Source: Holophagales bacterium (GTDB taxonomy: Bacteria > Acidobacteriota > Thermoanaerobaculia > UBA5066). Taken from it: a stretch of DNA of 44,209 nt. The notes beneath the pieces were generated by a model. It had not been told where the DNA came from. It made no database searches and saw nothing but the letters and a program-made list of their open reading frames with translations. Each line of letters opens with the position of its first letter. Position 1 is the first letter of the stretch. The position numbers and the translations under genes were made by a program. This document shows, piece after piece, positions 1 through 9,691 of the stretch. The stretch lies in assembly GCA_016716705.1 (NCBI GenBank), contig JADJVF010000030.1, forward strand, positions 1 through 44,209, in the 5' to 3' direction.

Positions 1-1017
1 ATCGTCGTGGTCCGTTTCCATGCCTTCGGCGACACCGCAATCACTTTCCCCCTCCTCGCGGCGCTCCGGAGGCGATTCCCGTCCGTTCGGCTCGACGTCG
101 TGACCGACGTCCGGTCGGAGGCCCTCTTCAGCGCACACCGCGACGTCGACGGCGTCTTCGCTTTCGACACGCGGCGCGGGCGCTTCCGCAAGGCCCTGGC
201 GCTCCTGTTCGTCGCGCTCTCCCTTCGGCGCCGGGCCGTCCCCGTCGTCCTCGACCTCCAACGGAACCGGTGGTCCGCCTTCCTGATCAGGCTCCTTTCG
301 CCCGGCGCCTGGATGGGCTTCGACCGCCACGCCCCGCGCACGGCGCTCTCGCGCTATCTCGAGGCGGCCGAAGGTCTCGGCCTCGGGCGCCTCTCTCCGG
401 TCTTCGCGTCCCACGCCAAGGGGCCGCTCGTCGAGGCGGCTCGCAGGAGACTCCTCTCGGAGGGGTGGGACGGAGAGGCCCCGCTCGTCTGCCTGAACCC
501 GGCGGGCGGGTGGGCGACGAAGCAGTGGGCTATCGAAAGGTACGTCGAGCTGGGCCGGCGGCTTCACGCCGAAGGGTGCCGGCTGGTCGCCCTCTCGGCC
601 CCACCGGTCCCGCCCCGCTTCGCAGCGCTGAAGGAAGGTCTCGGGGACCGGCTCCTCGACCTCACGGGAGGGACGGCGTCCGGGGAAGCGCTCGCGCTCG
701 TGGCGCTCTGCTCGCTCGTCGTCAGCGACGATTCCGGTCTCATGCACCTCGGCTGGACCCAGGGTGTCGCGACCCTCGCCCTTTTCGGCGCGAGCCGCTC
801 GGCGTGGAGCCGGCCGGAAGGTCCGGGGAGCGACGGTTTCTACAGCGAGGACCTCGACTGCGGGGCCTGCATGCGCCCCGAATGTGCTCGCAGAGACGTC
901 CTCTGCCTCGCGCGGGTCGGCGTGGACGACGTGATCGCGAGGATCCGCGCACCCATGGCCCTCCGCGCCGGAACCGGCCGGGCGTGGCGAGCCGCGGGTA
1001 ACATCCTCACCCGATGA
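1..1017 (+). CDS. Glycosyltransferase family 9 (ADP-heptose:LPS heptosyltransferase-like), 5' partial
   Basis: The protein resembles GT9 heptosyltransferases, which add heptose from a nucleotide-activated donor to the LPS core on the cytoplasmic face of the inner membrane. The N-terminal strand and glycine-turn pattern (RFHAFGDTAITFPLLAALR) is the family's opening motif, and a C-terminal DDSGLMHLG matches the usual ND(T/S)GxMHLA sugar-nucleotide motif. A Cys-rich stretch (CGACMRPEC) near the end is also common in GT9. The frame is open back to base 1 (IVV precedes the first visible GTG at 7), so the true start probably lies just outside the window. The stop overlaps the next start (ATGA, 1014-1017), so it is co-translated with the DUF1460 gene. 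The real acceptor is unknown; in this setting it may be a cell-wall-related sugar rather than LPS. Confidence 0.85.
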   Translation: MVVVRFHAFGDTAITFPLLAALRRRFPSVRLDVVTDVRSEALFSAHRDVDGVFAFDTRRGRFRKALALLFVALSLRRRAVPVVLDLQRNRWSAFLIRLLSPGAWMGFDRHAPRTALSRYLEAAEGLGLGRLSPVFASHAKGPLVEAARRRLLSEGWDGEAPLVCLNPAGGWATKQWAIERYVELGRRLHAEGCRLVALSAPPVPPRFAALKEGLGDRLLDLTGGTASGEALALVALCSLVVSDDSGLMHLGWTQGVATLALFGASRSAWSRPEGPGSDGFYSEDLDCGACMRPECARRDVLCLARVGVDDVIARIRAPMALRAGTGRAWRAAGNILTR

Positions 1018-1742
1018 GTAACCTGCGGGCGCGAAACCTCGAGATTCACCTCGAAAGACGGCTCCTCTCGAAGACGAAGATCCACCGTTACGTCCCCGCC
1101 CGGGTGGAAGCCCTCTCGGCGAACCTCGTCGGCAGCCCGTACGAGGCTCACGGACTCGTCGGGTCGGCAGAGACGCCCGAGGTGTTCACGGCCTCGCTCG
1201 AGGGCTTCGACTGCGTGACCTACGTCGAGACGGTCCTCGCGCTCGCTCGCGCCTCCGCCCCTGGCGAGTTCGTCGAGGAGCTTCGTCGGATCCGGTACGA
1301 CGGAGGAAATGTCGAGTGGGCCCGCCGGAATCACTACATGACCGACTGGGCTCGCCGGAACGCGCGAGCAGGGCTGGTCCGTCCCGTCGCCGCCGGGGCG
1401 CTCGCGACGCGGAAGGAGAAGGTCCTGGATGCCCTTCCGGGGCTTCCGCCCCGGAAGGCCCGGTTCGACTGCGTGCCGAAGGCGAAGTTCCGGGCCTTCG
1501 AGCCGCGCCTGAAGAACGGGGACATCGTCCTCTTCGCCTCGACGAAGGCGGGGCTCGACGTCTTCCACTGCGGGCTCCTCGTCCGGAAGGAGGGGAGCTG
1601 GAAGCTGAGGCACGCGTCGCGGAGCGCCGGCCGCGTCGTCGAGGGGGATCTGGCCACGTTCCTTCGCGCGAACCGGATGGCGGGGCTCATCGTCGTCCGT
1701 CCGCTCGAGGTAGCGGTCTGCGCGCCGAAAGGAGTCGCTTGA
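1014..1742 (+). CDS. DUF1460 family protein (N-acetylmuramoyl-L-alanine amidase-like)
   Basis: 242 residues. The segment FDCVTYVETVLAL (about residues 65-77) holds the cysteine expected as nucleophile in the NlpC/P60-like DUF1460 fold, followed by a YDGGNVEWARRNHYMTDW-type motif; a conserved His lies further on (DVFHCGLL), giving a plausible Cys-His pair. DUF1460 proteins are regarded as amidases acting on muropeptides. No signal peptide or hydrophobic N-terminus is visible (the N-terminus is Arg/Glu-rich), which argues for cytoplasmic action on imported or recycled fragments rather than on the intact sacculus. The ATG at 1014 overlaps the GT9 stop, and the stop at 1740-1742 overlaps the next start (TTGA). 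Family assignment is fairly secure; the substrate is inferred. Confidence 0.8.
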   Translation: MSNLRARNLEIHLERRLLSKTKIHRYVPARVEALSANLVGSPYEAHGLVGSAETPEVFTASLEGFDCVTYVETVLALARASAPGEFVEELRRIRYDGGNVEWARRNHYMTDWARRNARAGLVRPVAAGALATRKEKVLDALPGLPPRKARFDCVPKAKFRAFEPRLKNGDIVLFASTKAGLDVFHCGLLVRKEGSWKLRHASRSAGRVVEGDLATFLRANRMAGLIVVRPLEVAVCAPKGVA

Positions 1743-3028
1743 GCGTCCTCCACCCGATGCCCGCCTCCTCCGCCGGCCTGGGCGCCCTCCTCTCCGCGGC
1801 CGACTCCGAGGTCCTCTTCCTCGCAGATCCGCGCGTGACGGTCACGCCCGGGCCGAGGCTCTTCGAACGGATGGCGCAGGTCCTCGAGGACACCGGAGCG
1901 GGGTGGGTCTACTCCGATGGGGTCGGCCACGCGCGGATCGACTACCGTCCCGGAAGCCTGCGGGACACGTTCGACTTCGGGCCGGTCGTGGCGATCTCCG
2001 TGCCGGCCGCGCGCGAGGCGGGTGTCGAGCCGGGCCTGAAGTGGGGAGCCCTCTACGACCTCCGGCTTCGCGTCTCGGAGCGTCGGCCGATCGTCCGGAT
2101 CCCGGAGCCGCTCTACGCGGCGAGTCTCGCGGAGACGAGGCCGTCGAGCGAGGCGCAGTTCGACTACGTCGACGCGAGGAACCGCGAGTACCAGCTGGAC
2201 CTGGAGCGCCTCGCCACGGAGCACCTCCGCCGGATCGGCGCGCTCCTGCCGCCCCGGTTCGAGCCGGTACCCCGGGCGGAGGGGCCGTTCCCCGTCGAGG
2301 CGAGCGTCGTCATCCCCGTGAGGAACCGCGAACGGACGATCCTCGACGCCGTCGGCAGCGCGCTCTCGCAGCAGGCGCCCTTCGCCTTCAACGTCCTCGT
2401 CGTCGACAACCACTCCACCGACGGGACGACGGAGATGCTCCGGGGCGTCCGCGATCCGCGGCTCGTCCACGTCGTCCCCGAGCGTCGCGACCTCGGCATC
2501 GGCGGCTGCTGGGACGAGGCGGTCTTCCACCCGCGCTGCGGACGGTACGCCGTCCAGCTCGATTCCGACGACCTCTACCTCGACGAGACCGTCCTGGCCC
2601 GCATCGTCGGACAGCTCGAATGCGGCCCCTACGCGATGGTCGTCGCGTCGTACACCATGGTCGACTTCGCTCTGAACGAGATCCCGCCCGGCCTCGTCGA
2701 CCACCGCGAGTGGACGCGGGAGAACGGCCGGAACAACGCCCTGCGCGTGAACGGCTTCGGCGCGCCGCGCGCCTTCGACACCGCGGTCCTCCGGCGCGTC
2801 GGCTTCCCGAACGTCAGCTACGGCGAGGACTACGCCGTCGCCCTCCGGATGAGCCGCGAGTACGAGATCGGCCGCATCTACGAGTCGGTCTACCTCTGCC
2901 GCCGCTGGGAAGGGAACTCCGACAGCGCCCTCCCGCTGGAGACGCAGAACCGCTACGACGCCTACAAGGACTGGCTCCGGACGGTGGAGATCGCCGCACG
3001 GCAGAGGGTGGTGGGAGCCACGCCCTGA
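1739..3028 (+). CDS. Glycosyltransferase family 2 with N-terminal GT-A-like extension
   Basis: A GT2 core occupies roughly residues 185-420: VEASVVIPVRNRERTI opens the Rossmann-like fold, VVDNHSTDGTTEML follows, and QLDSDDLYLDE supplies the DxD-type metal/nucleotide-sugar site near residue 274. About 175 residues precede the core and look like the second half of another GT-A domain (LFLADPRVTVTPG, GWVYSD, a YDLRLRVSE-type segment), so the protein may contain a degenerate duplicated transferase module. I place the start at TTG 1739 because it overlaps the upstream stop, lies 4 bases after AAAGGAG, and keeps this N-terminal domain; ATG 1757 is the alternative. The 3' end overlaps the next gene by four bases (CTGA). 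Soluble, no membrane segments. Donor and acceptor are unknown. Confidence 0.82.
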   Translation: MSVLHPMPASSAGLGALLSAADSEVLFLADPRVTVTPGPRLFERMAQVLEDTGAGWVYSDGVGHARIDYRPGSLRDTFDFGPVVAISVPAAREAGVEPGLKWGALYDLRLRVSERRPIVRIPEPLYAASLAETRPSSEAQFDYVDARNREYQLDLERLATEHLRRIGALLPPRFEPVPRAEGPFPVEASVVIPVRNRERTILDAVGSALSQQAPFAFNVLVVDNHSTDGTTEMLRGVRDPRLVHVVPERRDLGIGGCWDEAVFHPRCGRYAVQLDSDDLYLDETVLARIVGQLECGPYAMVVASYTMVDFALNEIPPGLVDHREWTRENGRNNALRVNGFGAPRAFDTAVLRRVGFPNVSYGEDYAVALRMSREYEIGRIYESVYLCRRWEGNSDSALPLETQNRYDAYKDWLRTVEIAARQRVVGATP

Positions 3029-3930
3029 AGACCGACTTCTCGCGGGACGTCGAGGAGCTCTTCCGGCGGCAGGAGGAGGAGTGGCCGCTCCTCCGGAGGG
3101 GCGTGGCCGGTCTGGCGGACGCCCTCACGCGCCGCGTCGTCGCAGACGGAGCCGAGGTCCTCGTCCGGCACATCCCGCACCGCGTCGCGAGCACGACCGC
3201 GGTCGTCGACCGCGAGTCGATCGCCAGGCGCCCCTGCTTCCTCTGCGCCGCAGAATCCCGACCGGAGCAGAAGGGCCTCGCGTTGGGCGACGGCTTCACG
3301 CTCCTCGGCAACCCGTTCCCCATCGTCGAGAAGCACCTGACGGTCGTGCACGCCGAGCACCGGCCCCAGAGAATCGACTCGCAGGTCGGCGCGATGCTCG
3401 ACCTCGCCGCGGCGCTCCCGGGCTCGTTCGTCGTCTACAACGGGCCGCAGTGCGGGGCGTCGGCGCCCGACCACCTGCACCTCCAGGCCGGCTCGCGGGA
3501 CGGTCTTCCCGTCGTCCGCGAGGCCCGGCTGAAGCCGGGCCCCGCGCTCGAGGCGTACGGGATGCGGGCGCTCCTCTTCCGTGGCGAGAGGTCCCGCGTC
3601 CTCGGCGAGACCCAGCGGGCCCTCTCGCTCCTCTCCCAGGTGACGGGCCGCGAGGGAGAGCCGTGGTGCAACGTCGCGGCGTGGGCGGAGCCGGACTCCG
3701 GCCTTACGCTGGTTCTCTACCCGCGGAGCAAGCACCGGCCCGAGGCGTTCCATACCGGCGAGCTGAAGGTCAGCCCGGCCACGATCGACATGTCGGGGAT
3801 TCTCGTCGCCCCGTTCCCGAAGGACTTCGAGCGCCTGACCGGCGACGACGTGGCGGCCGTCTACCGCGAGGTGACGATTCCGGAAGACCCGTTCCGTGAG
3901 GTCGTGACCCGCCTGGAGAGTCGTCGTTGA
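3025..3930 (+). CDS. DUF4922 protein, HIT/GalT-like nucleotidyltransferase or phosphorylase
   Basis: 301 residues. The N-terminus (FRRQEEEWPLL) and RRPCFLC followed by LLGNPFPIVEKHLTVV fit the DUF4922 family, a branch of the HIT/GalT superfamily related to Ap4A phosphorylase and GDP-hexose phosphorylases. The H-x-H-x-Q motif DHLHLQAG supplies the expected catalytic histidine. Such enzymes split or form a nucleotide-phosphosugar bond through a nucleotidyl-His intermediate; the exact substrate here is not known. No ATG lies near the 5' end. I take CTG 3025, which overlaps the GT2 stop and has GGGAG at 3013-3017 seven bases upstream; a later GTG near 3103 would delete conserved sequence. It lies between a GT2 and SpoIID, so it may activate or salvage a sugar used by the transferases. 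Confidence 0.78.
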   Translation: MKTDFSRDVEELFRRQEEEWPLLRRGVAGLADALTRRVVADGAEVLVRHIPHRVASTTAVVDRESIARRPCFLCAAESRPEQKGLALGDGFTLLGNPFPIVEKHLTVVHAEHRPQRIDSQVGAMLDLAAALPGSFVVYNGPQCGASAPDHLHLQAGSRDGLPVVREARLKPGPALEAYGMRALLFRGERSRVLGETQRALSLLSQVTGREGEPWCNVAAWAEPDSGLTLVLYPRSKHRPEAFHTGELKVSPATIDMSGILVAPFPKDFERLTGDDVAAVYREVTIPEDPFREVVTRLESRR

Positions 3931-5147
3931 ACGTCGCCGTCGGCCTGGCGGAGGGCCTCCCGTCGGTCGACGTGGAACTGCTCGGGGAGTTCACCGACCC
4001 GGCCGGTGTCGGCATCACGCCGGGGCGCCGCCGTTTCGACACGGAGACGACCCTGATCCCCGTCGATCCGGACGCGTCTGCCTTCGCCCTCGACGAGGTG
4101 ACCATCGGCATCGGCTTCCACTGGGAACGGAAGGAGCGGCAGGTCTTCCGCGGGCGTCCTCCGTATCCTGCGCCGGCCCGCGGGGCTGACGGTCGTCAAC
4201 GACGTGCCGCTCGAGGCGTACGTGGCGAGCGTGATCTCGTCGGAGATGAGCGCGACGTGCCCGCTCGAGCTCCTGAAGGCGCACGCCGTCATCTCGCGCA
4301 GCTGGCTGAAAGGTCCGGCAGCGGCCGGCATCGCACCGTCCGGACCGGACGAGCCGGGCGAGATCCGCCGCTGGTACGGCCGCGAGGCGCACCCCGACTT
4401 CGAGGTCTGCGCCGACGACCACTGCCAGCGCTACCAGGGAATCACGAAGGCCGTTTCGCCCGCCGTCGCCGACGCCGTCCGGGCCACCGCGGGCGAGATG
4501 CTCTCTTCGACGAAGGGAGCATCTGCGACGCTCGCTTCTCCAAGTGCTGTGGCGGCCTCACCGAGCGTTATCAGACCGCCTGGGACGACCAGGAGATTCC
4601 CTACCTCGTCTCGTTCCCCGATGGCCTGCCGGAGCCGGCTCCCCGCGACCTCGACGCGTTCATTCGGTCGAGACCGTCGGCCTTCTGCAATACGTCCGAC
4701 GCCGTCCTGCTCGCCCGCATCCTCCCGGGTTTCGATCAGGAAACCCGCGACTTCTTTCGATGGACCGTCTCGTACGCTCAGGACGAGCTGGGCGAGCTGG
4801 TCCGCTCGCGCCTCGGTGTCGATCTCGGTCCCGTAACGGCCCTCGAACCGCTTGCCCGAGGCCCGTCGGGACGGATCTACCGCCTGCGGATAACGGGGGA
4901 GCGCGGCGCGCTCGTCGTCGGGAAGGAGCTGGAGATCCGGCGTGCGCTCTCGTCGTCACACCTCTACAGCTCGGCGTTCGTCGTGGACCGCGACGGGGCG
5001 GGGCGCTTCGTCCTGACCGGTGCGGGCTGGGGGCACGGCGTCGGTCTCTGCCAGATCGGGGCGGCGGTGATGGCGGAGCGAGGGAGCGGCTACCGCGAGA
5101 TCCTCGCGCACTACTACCCGGGGACGACGGTGGGACGCGCCGGCTGA
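3927..5147 (+). CDS. SpoIID/LytB-domain protein, interrupted by two compensating frameshifts
   Basis: SpoIID/LytB proteins cleave peptidoglycan glycan strands (lytic transglycosylase activity in SpoIID). The N-terminal part to about base 4155 and the C-terminal part from about 4512 lie in one frame, while the conserved middle (VPLEAYVASVISSEMS, LKAHAVISRSW, YQGITKA) is in another. The frame moves by +1 near 4158-4165 (an extra C after TTCCGCGGG) and returns near 4508-4515 (two extra bases in a CTCT stretch). Read through, the order is normal: PLEAYV, RSW, ARFSKCCGG, and the C-terminal GAGWGHGVGLCQIGA motif. The TTG start at 3927 overlaps the DUF4922 stop and follows GGAGAG. No signal peptide is visible, unusual for a wall hydrolase, which suggests cytoplasmic processing of fragments. 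Sequencing error and recent inactivation are both possible. Confidence 0.8.
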   Translation: MNVAVGLAEGLPSVDVELLGEFTDPAGVGITPGRRRFDTETTLIPVDPDASAFALDEVTIGIGFHWERKERQVFRGRPPYPAPARGADGRQRRAARGVRGERDLVGDERDVPARAPEGARRHLAQLAERSGSGRHRTVRTGRAGRDPPLVRPRGAPRLRGLRRRPLPALPGNHEGRFARRRRRRPGHRGRDALFDEGSICDARFSKCCGGLTERYQTAWDDQEIPYLVSFPDGLPEPAPRDLDAFIRSRPSAFCNTSDAVLLARILPGFDQETRDFFRWTVSYAQDELGELVRSRLGVDLGPVTALEPLARGPSGRIYRLRITGERGALVVGKELEIRRALSSSHLYSSAFVVDRDGAGRFVLTGAGWGHGVGLCQIGAAVMAERGSGYREILAHYYPGTTVGRAG

Positions 5148-5260
5148 CCGACGGCGGCCGTCGTCCCTCCCGGTGCCGGACCCTGCGAGCGGCGGGTCGT
5201 CGACGGTTCGGGAACCAGGCGCCGGCGCGCGAGGTCCCAGCGTTCCATGGGAGGACGACC

Positions 5261-6079
5261 ATGAGAAGAGCGCTTCCGGTCCTCGTCCTGGTCCTCGGCG
5301 CCGAGGTCCCCCTCGCGGCCCAGACGGCGGACGACTTTCCGTCGCTCAGCCGGGAACTCGCGGCGGCGGCGATCCAGAAGGAGATCGGTTGCCCGGTCGA
5401 GGTCCTCGTCCTCTCCGTCGAAGTGGACGACCCGGCCGAGACGCCGGCGTCGCGAACGGTGACCTTCCGGTTGCCGGAGTCCGGAACGGCCAAACTGAGT
5501 GTCCGGTTCGACTGGGAGTGGGAGCTTCCCGAAACCGGAGACGGCGAGTGGAGCGAGCCGCCGGGAAGGTGGAGAGTGGCGTCGGCGGCGAGCCCGGTGC
5601 GAGAGCCCGACGACGAGGAGACGCGGAAGGTGCGCCGGGCGGTCGGGGAGATGCGGACGATCGCGACGGCGGTCGAGGCGTTCGCGGTCGACTGGGAGGT
5701 CTACCCGCCCGCCGGGACCGGGCTCTGGAAGCGGCTCGTCCCGACCTACCTCCGGCGATTCCCGGCCAGGGACCCGTGGGGAAACGCCTACCGCTACGAG
5801 ACGGGACCGAAGAGGGACCACTACGTCCTCGCCTCCTCCGGAGGCGAGGAGTTCTCGCGCCTGCCGGAATCGTATTTCCGCGAGGTCGCGGCGACGGGCT
5901 CCGGGACGTCCGTGCCTGGAAGGCCGGCCGGGCCGTCCGAAATCGTCTACTCCGACGGGACGTTCCTTCTGGGGCCGTTCCCGGTCGGAACCGACGGATC
6001 TTCGTTTCTCCCCGGCGTCCACCCGTGCCCTTCTCCCGCCGGCGGGAAGCTGGAGGTGGCCGACCCCGACGTCGAGTGA
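5261..6079 (+). CDS. Secreted protein with type II secretion GspG-like C-terminal segment
   Basis: 272 residues. The start ATG 5261 follows GGGAGG (5249-5254) by six bases. A hydrophobic signal sequence (LPVLVLVLGAEVPLAAQ) ends in a probable AxAQ cleavage region, so the product is exported. Residues about 125-190 resemble the C-terminal part of major pseudopilins and related T2SG-like proteins: an alpha-helical stretch (MRTIATAVEAFAVDWEVYPP) followed by a loop with FPARDPWGNAYRYE. There is no prepilin-type N-terminal methylation motif, so this is not a true pilin; it is a secreted protein using the pseudopilin-like fold. About 110 non-coding bases separate it from the SpoIID gene. Specific role unknown. 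Confidence 0.7.
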   Translation: MRRALPVLVLVLGAEVPLAAQTADDFPSLSRELAAAAIQKEIGCPVEVLVLSVEVDDPAETPASRTVTFRLPESGTAKLSVRFDWEWELPETGDGEWSEPPGRWRVASAASPVREPDDEETRKVRRAVGEMRTIATAVEAFAVDWEVYPPAGTGLWKRLVPTYLRRFPARDPWGNAYRYETGPKRDHYVLASSGGEEFSRLPESYFREVAATGSGTSVPGRPAGPSEIVYSDGTFLLGPFPVGTDGSSFLPGVHPCPSPAGGKLEVADPDVE

Positions 6080-6128
6080 GCGAGGCTCCGCGCGCCGGGG
6101 GAGAGCGCTGGTCCGCCTCCCTCGGCCG

Positions 6129-7319
6129 TCAGTCCTCGTCGTGCGAGATGTCGACGGGCTGACCCGAGGCCCAGTCGATCGCGGCCGGGATCGAAGCGGG
6201 GGGAAGGCCCTTCCAGTAGACCGTCCACTCCGGCAAGCGCATCAGGCCGTCGCAGAGCTTGGCGTACCACTCGCTGATCGGGTTCTTCCGCCGCGCGCGC
6301 CAGAAGACGACGGGCGTATCGGCCACGAGCGCCTCCCAGAGATCGCGCGCGATCCCCTCTCCCTGCGCCTCCGCCGACACCGCGAACTTCGTCAGGTAGG
6401 AGCCGAGGGGCGCCTCCGAGAGGATCGCGCAGCCGCGGTAGCCCTCCTCGAGATAGACGCGGTCGGGCGTTCGCGCGAAGAAGGCGTCGGACGGGGCACG
6501 TCCGAAGCTCGACGCGAGGAGGTCGCGGACCCTCGCCACGTCGAGACCCTCCCAGCCCTCGTGCTTCAGGACGCGTGCCCCGCGGCGCAGGAGGCTCCCC
6601 GCTCCCTTCACCGTGAAGAGCTCCCGGAGGAGGTTCAGCGGGGACGTGACGGCAACGGTGAAGCCGAGCGGTGCCGCGTCCTCGCAGAGCCGGCGCGCGC
6701 CCTCCAGGATCAGGGCCTCCTTGCGCGAGAGCTCCCCGCTCGAGAGGAGGCCGGGGACGTCGGTCGTCAGGTTCACGATCGGGACGAGGACGCCCCCCTG
6801 GCGGAGCCCGCCGGGCCGGTGAAGGAAGAGGAGCTTGCGCGTCTGCAGCTCCCTGAGGAGGAGGCCGAGCTGCTCCTGGCGCTCTCCCGGCTGTTCGTTC
6901 CCAACCGGCTCGAAGACGACGACGGGGACTCCTCCTGCCCCGGCGCACGCGGTGACGCGGGCGGGGAGAGAGGGGTCCGTCGCCGAGAGCTCCTCGACGC
7001 GGACTCCCTCGGCGTCCAGGTGCCGGCGCAGGTTCCGGGCGTGCGCGGCGGCGTCGGCCGGCTGGAAGATCCCGAGGACGACGGTCGGGAAGAGGTCGAG
7101 CGCCGCGAGGAACTTGAGGTCCTGGACGACGGCGTCGGCCGCGTCGGCCATGACGTTGGCGTCGATGGCGATGGCCGCGAACTGCTCGCGGGGATGCGCG
7201 CGGAAGAGGTCGAGGTAGAGGCGCGCCTCGGAGGGGCGGCCGGTGCTCTCCAGGAAGCGGAGGACGACGTCCTGGGGGGCGAGCTCCGCGGGGGACGGGG
7301 ACGTGGGGAGGTCGGCCAT
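6129..7319 (-). CDS. N-acetylglutamate synthase-like protein (degenerate kinase domain plus NAT domain)
   Basis: 396 residues from ATG 7319; an upstream in-frame ATG (7397) adds 26 low-quality residues. The C-terminal third has the vertebrate/Xanthomonas-type N-acetyltransferase signature: GSYLTKFAVSAEAQGEGIARDLWEAL, then VFWRARRKNPISEWYAKLCDG and W-x-V-Y-W-K-G-L. The N-terminal part aligns in order with the amino-acid kinase domain of bifunctional NAGS/NAGK enzymes (LKFLAALDLFPTVVL, RKLLFLHRPGGL, LLRELFTVKGAGSLLRRGARVL). The kinase catalytic elements look lost: the Lys of KxGG is replaced in AIAIDANVM, and the HGxG loop reads LGIFQP. Probable role: acetyl-CoA plus glutamate to N-acetylglutamate, the first step of arginine synthesis. 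No other arg gene is adjacent. Convergent with the upstream plus-strand gene. Confidence 0.72.
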   Translation of the reverse strand: MADLPTSPSPAELAPQDVVLRFLESTGRPSEARLYLDLFRAHPREQFAAIAIDANVMADAADAVVQDLKFLAALDLFPTVVLGIFQPADAAAHARNLRRHLDAEGVRVEELSATDPSLPARVTACAGAGGVPVVVFEPVGNEQPGERQEQLGLLLRELQTRKLLFLHRPGGLRQGGVLVPIVNLTTDVPGLLSSGELSRKEALILEGARRLCEDAAPLGFTVAVTSPLNLLRELFTVKGAGSLLRRGARVLKHEGWEGLDVARVRDLLASSFGRAPSDAFFARTPDRVYLEEGYRGCAILSEAPLGSYLTKFAVSAEAQGEGIARDLWEALVADTPVVFWRARRKNPISEWYAKLCDGLMRLPEWTVYWKGLPPASIPAAIDWASGQPVDISHDED

Positions 7320-7506
7320 CGGGACCGGAGGATACGGAACTTCACCGCGATCGAGCAGCTCATCCCTCGAGGCAGGGCAGCGGAGGAGGCCGCCCACACC
7401 CCCTCGACGGACGCGCCGCGGCCTCCTGCGGTACCGTTCCTGCGCCGGGACGCCGGACCCTGGGGTCCGGGGCGTGCGACGTCGCGACGACGCAGGAGGA
7501 CCCTAC

Positions 7507-7989
7507 ATGGCGGATGGAATCCCTTACGCGGACCTCGTCGGCGCCGCCGACCCGATCGAGCTCCTCGGATCGACCCCGCGGCGCATCGCCGGCCTCGTGA
7601 GCGGCTGGTCCCTGGCGCGGTGGTCGCTCAGCTATGCCGAGGGGAAGTGGACCGCCGCGCAGATCGTCCTGCACCTCGCCCAGGACGAGATCGCCTTCGG
7701 GTGCCGGGCCCGTCTCTCGCTGACGGAGCCGGGATACGTCCCCCAGACCTTCGACGGGGACGACTGGGTCGCGCTCGAGTCGCCCTCGGAGCCCGTCGTC
7801 GCCCTCGCGGCATTCCTCGCCCTGAGGGCGCTCAACATCCGGCTCTACCGGAAGCTCACCGAGGAGCAGCTCGCCCGCCCGATCCCCCATCCGGATCTCG
7901 GCACCATCTACGTCGGGTGGATCATCCGCGTCCTCGCAGGGCACGACCTTCACCACCTCGGCCACCTCGAGACGATCGCGGGGCGTTGA
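7507..7989 (+). CDS. DinB family protein
   Basis: 160 residues, typical of the DinB/YfiT four-helix bundle. The sequence shows a helical pattern with KWTAAQIVLHLAQDE early (helix 2 with a metal-ligand His) and VLAGHDLHHLGHLETI near the C-terminus, the usual HDxHHxxH cluster giving the other metal ligands. DinB-like proteins are metal-dependent and often act as thiol-S-transferases or have unknown activity. The start ATG 7507 has a strong AGGAGGA at 7494-7500. It is divergent from the NAGS-like gene, with a shared upstream region of about 190 bases, and convergent with phosphoglucomutase. The family call is firm; the function is open. Confidence 0.85.
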   Translation: MADGIPYADLVGAADPIELLGSTPRRIAGLVSGWSLARWSLSYAEGKWTAAQIVLHLAQDEIAFGCRARLSLTEPGYVPQTFDGDDWVALESPSEPVVALAAFLALRALNIRLYRKLTEEQLARPIPHPDLGTIYVGWIIRVLAGHDLHHLGHLETIAGR

Positions 7990-8035
7990 AGGCCGGCGGG
8001 ACCGGGGCGGCAGGAGGACGAGCCGCGCGCCCCGG

Positions 8036-9676
<1,641 letters not shown>

Positions 9677-9691
9677 GGACGATCTCCGACC

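Noticed and set aside
7950..8035. GC-rich inverted repeat near 8003-8036 as a terminator
   Set aside because: Stem CCGGGGCG/CGCCCCGG with a 20-base loop is plausible, but too weak in this base composition to report as a feature.
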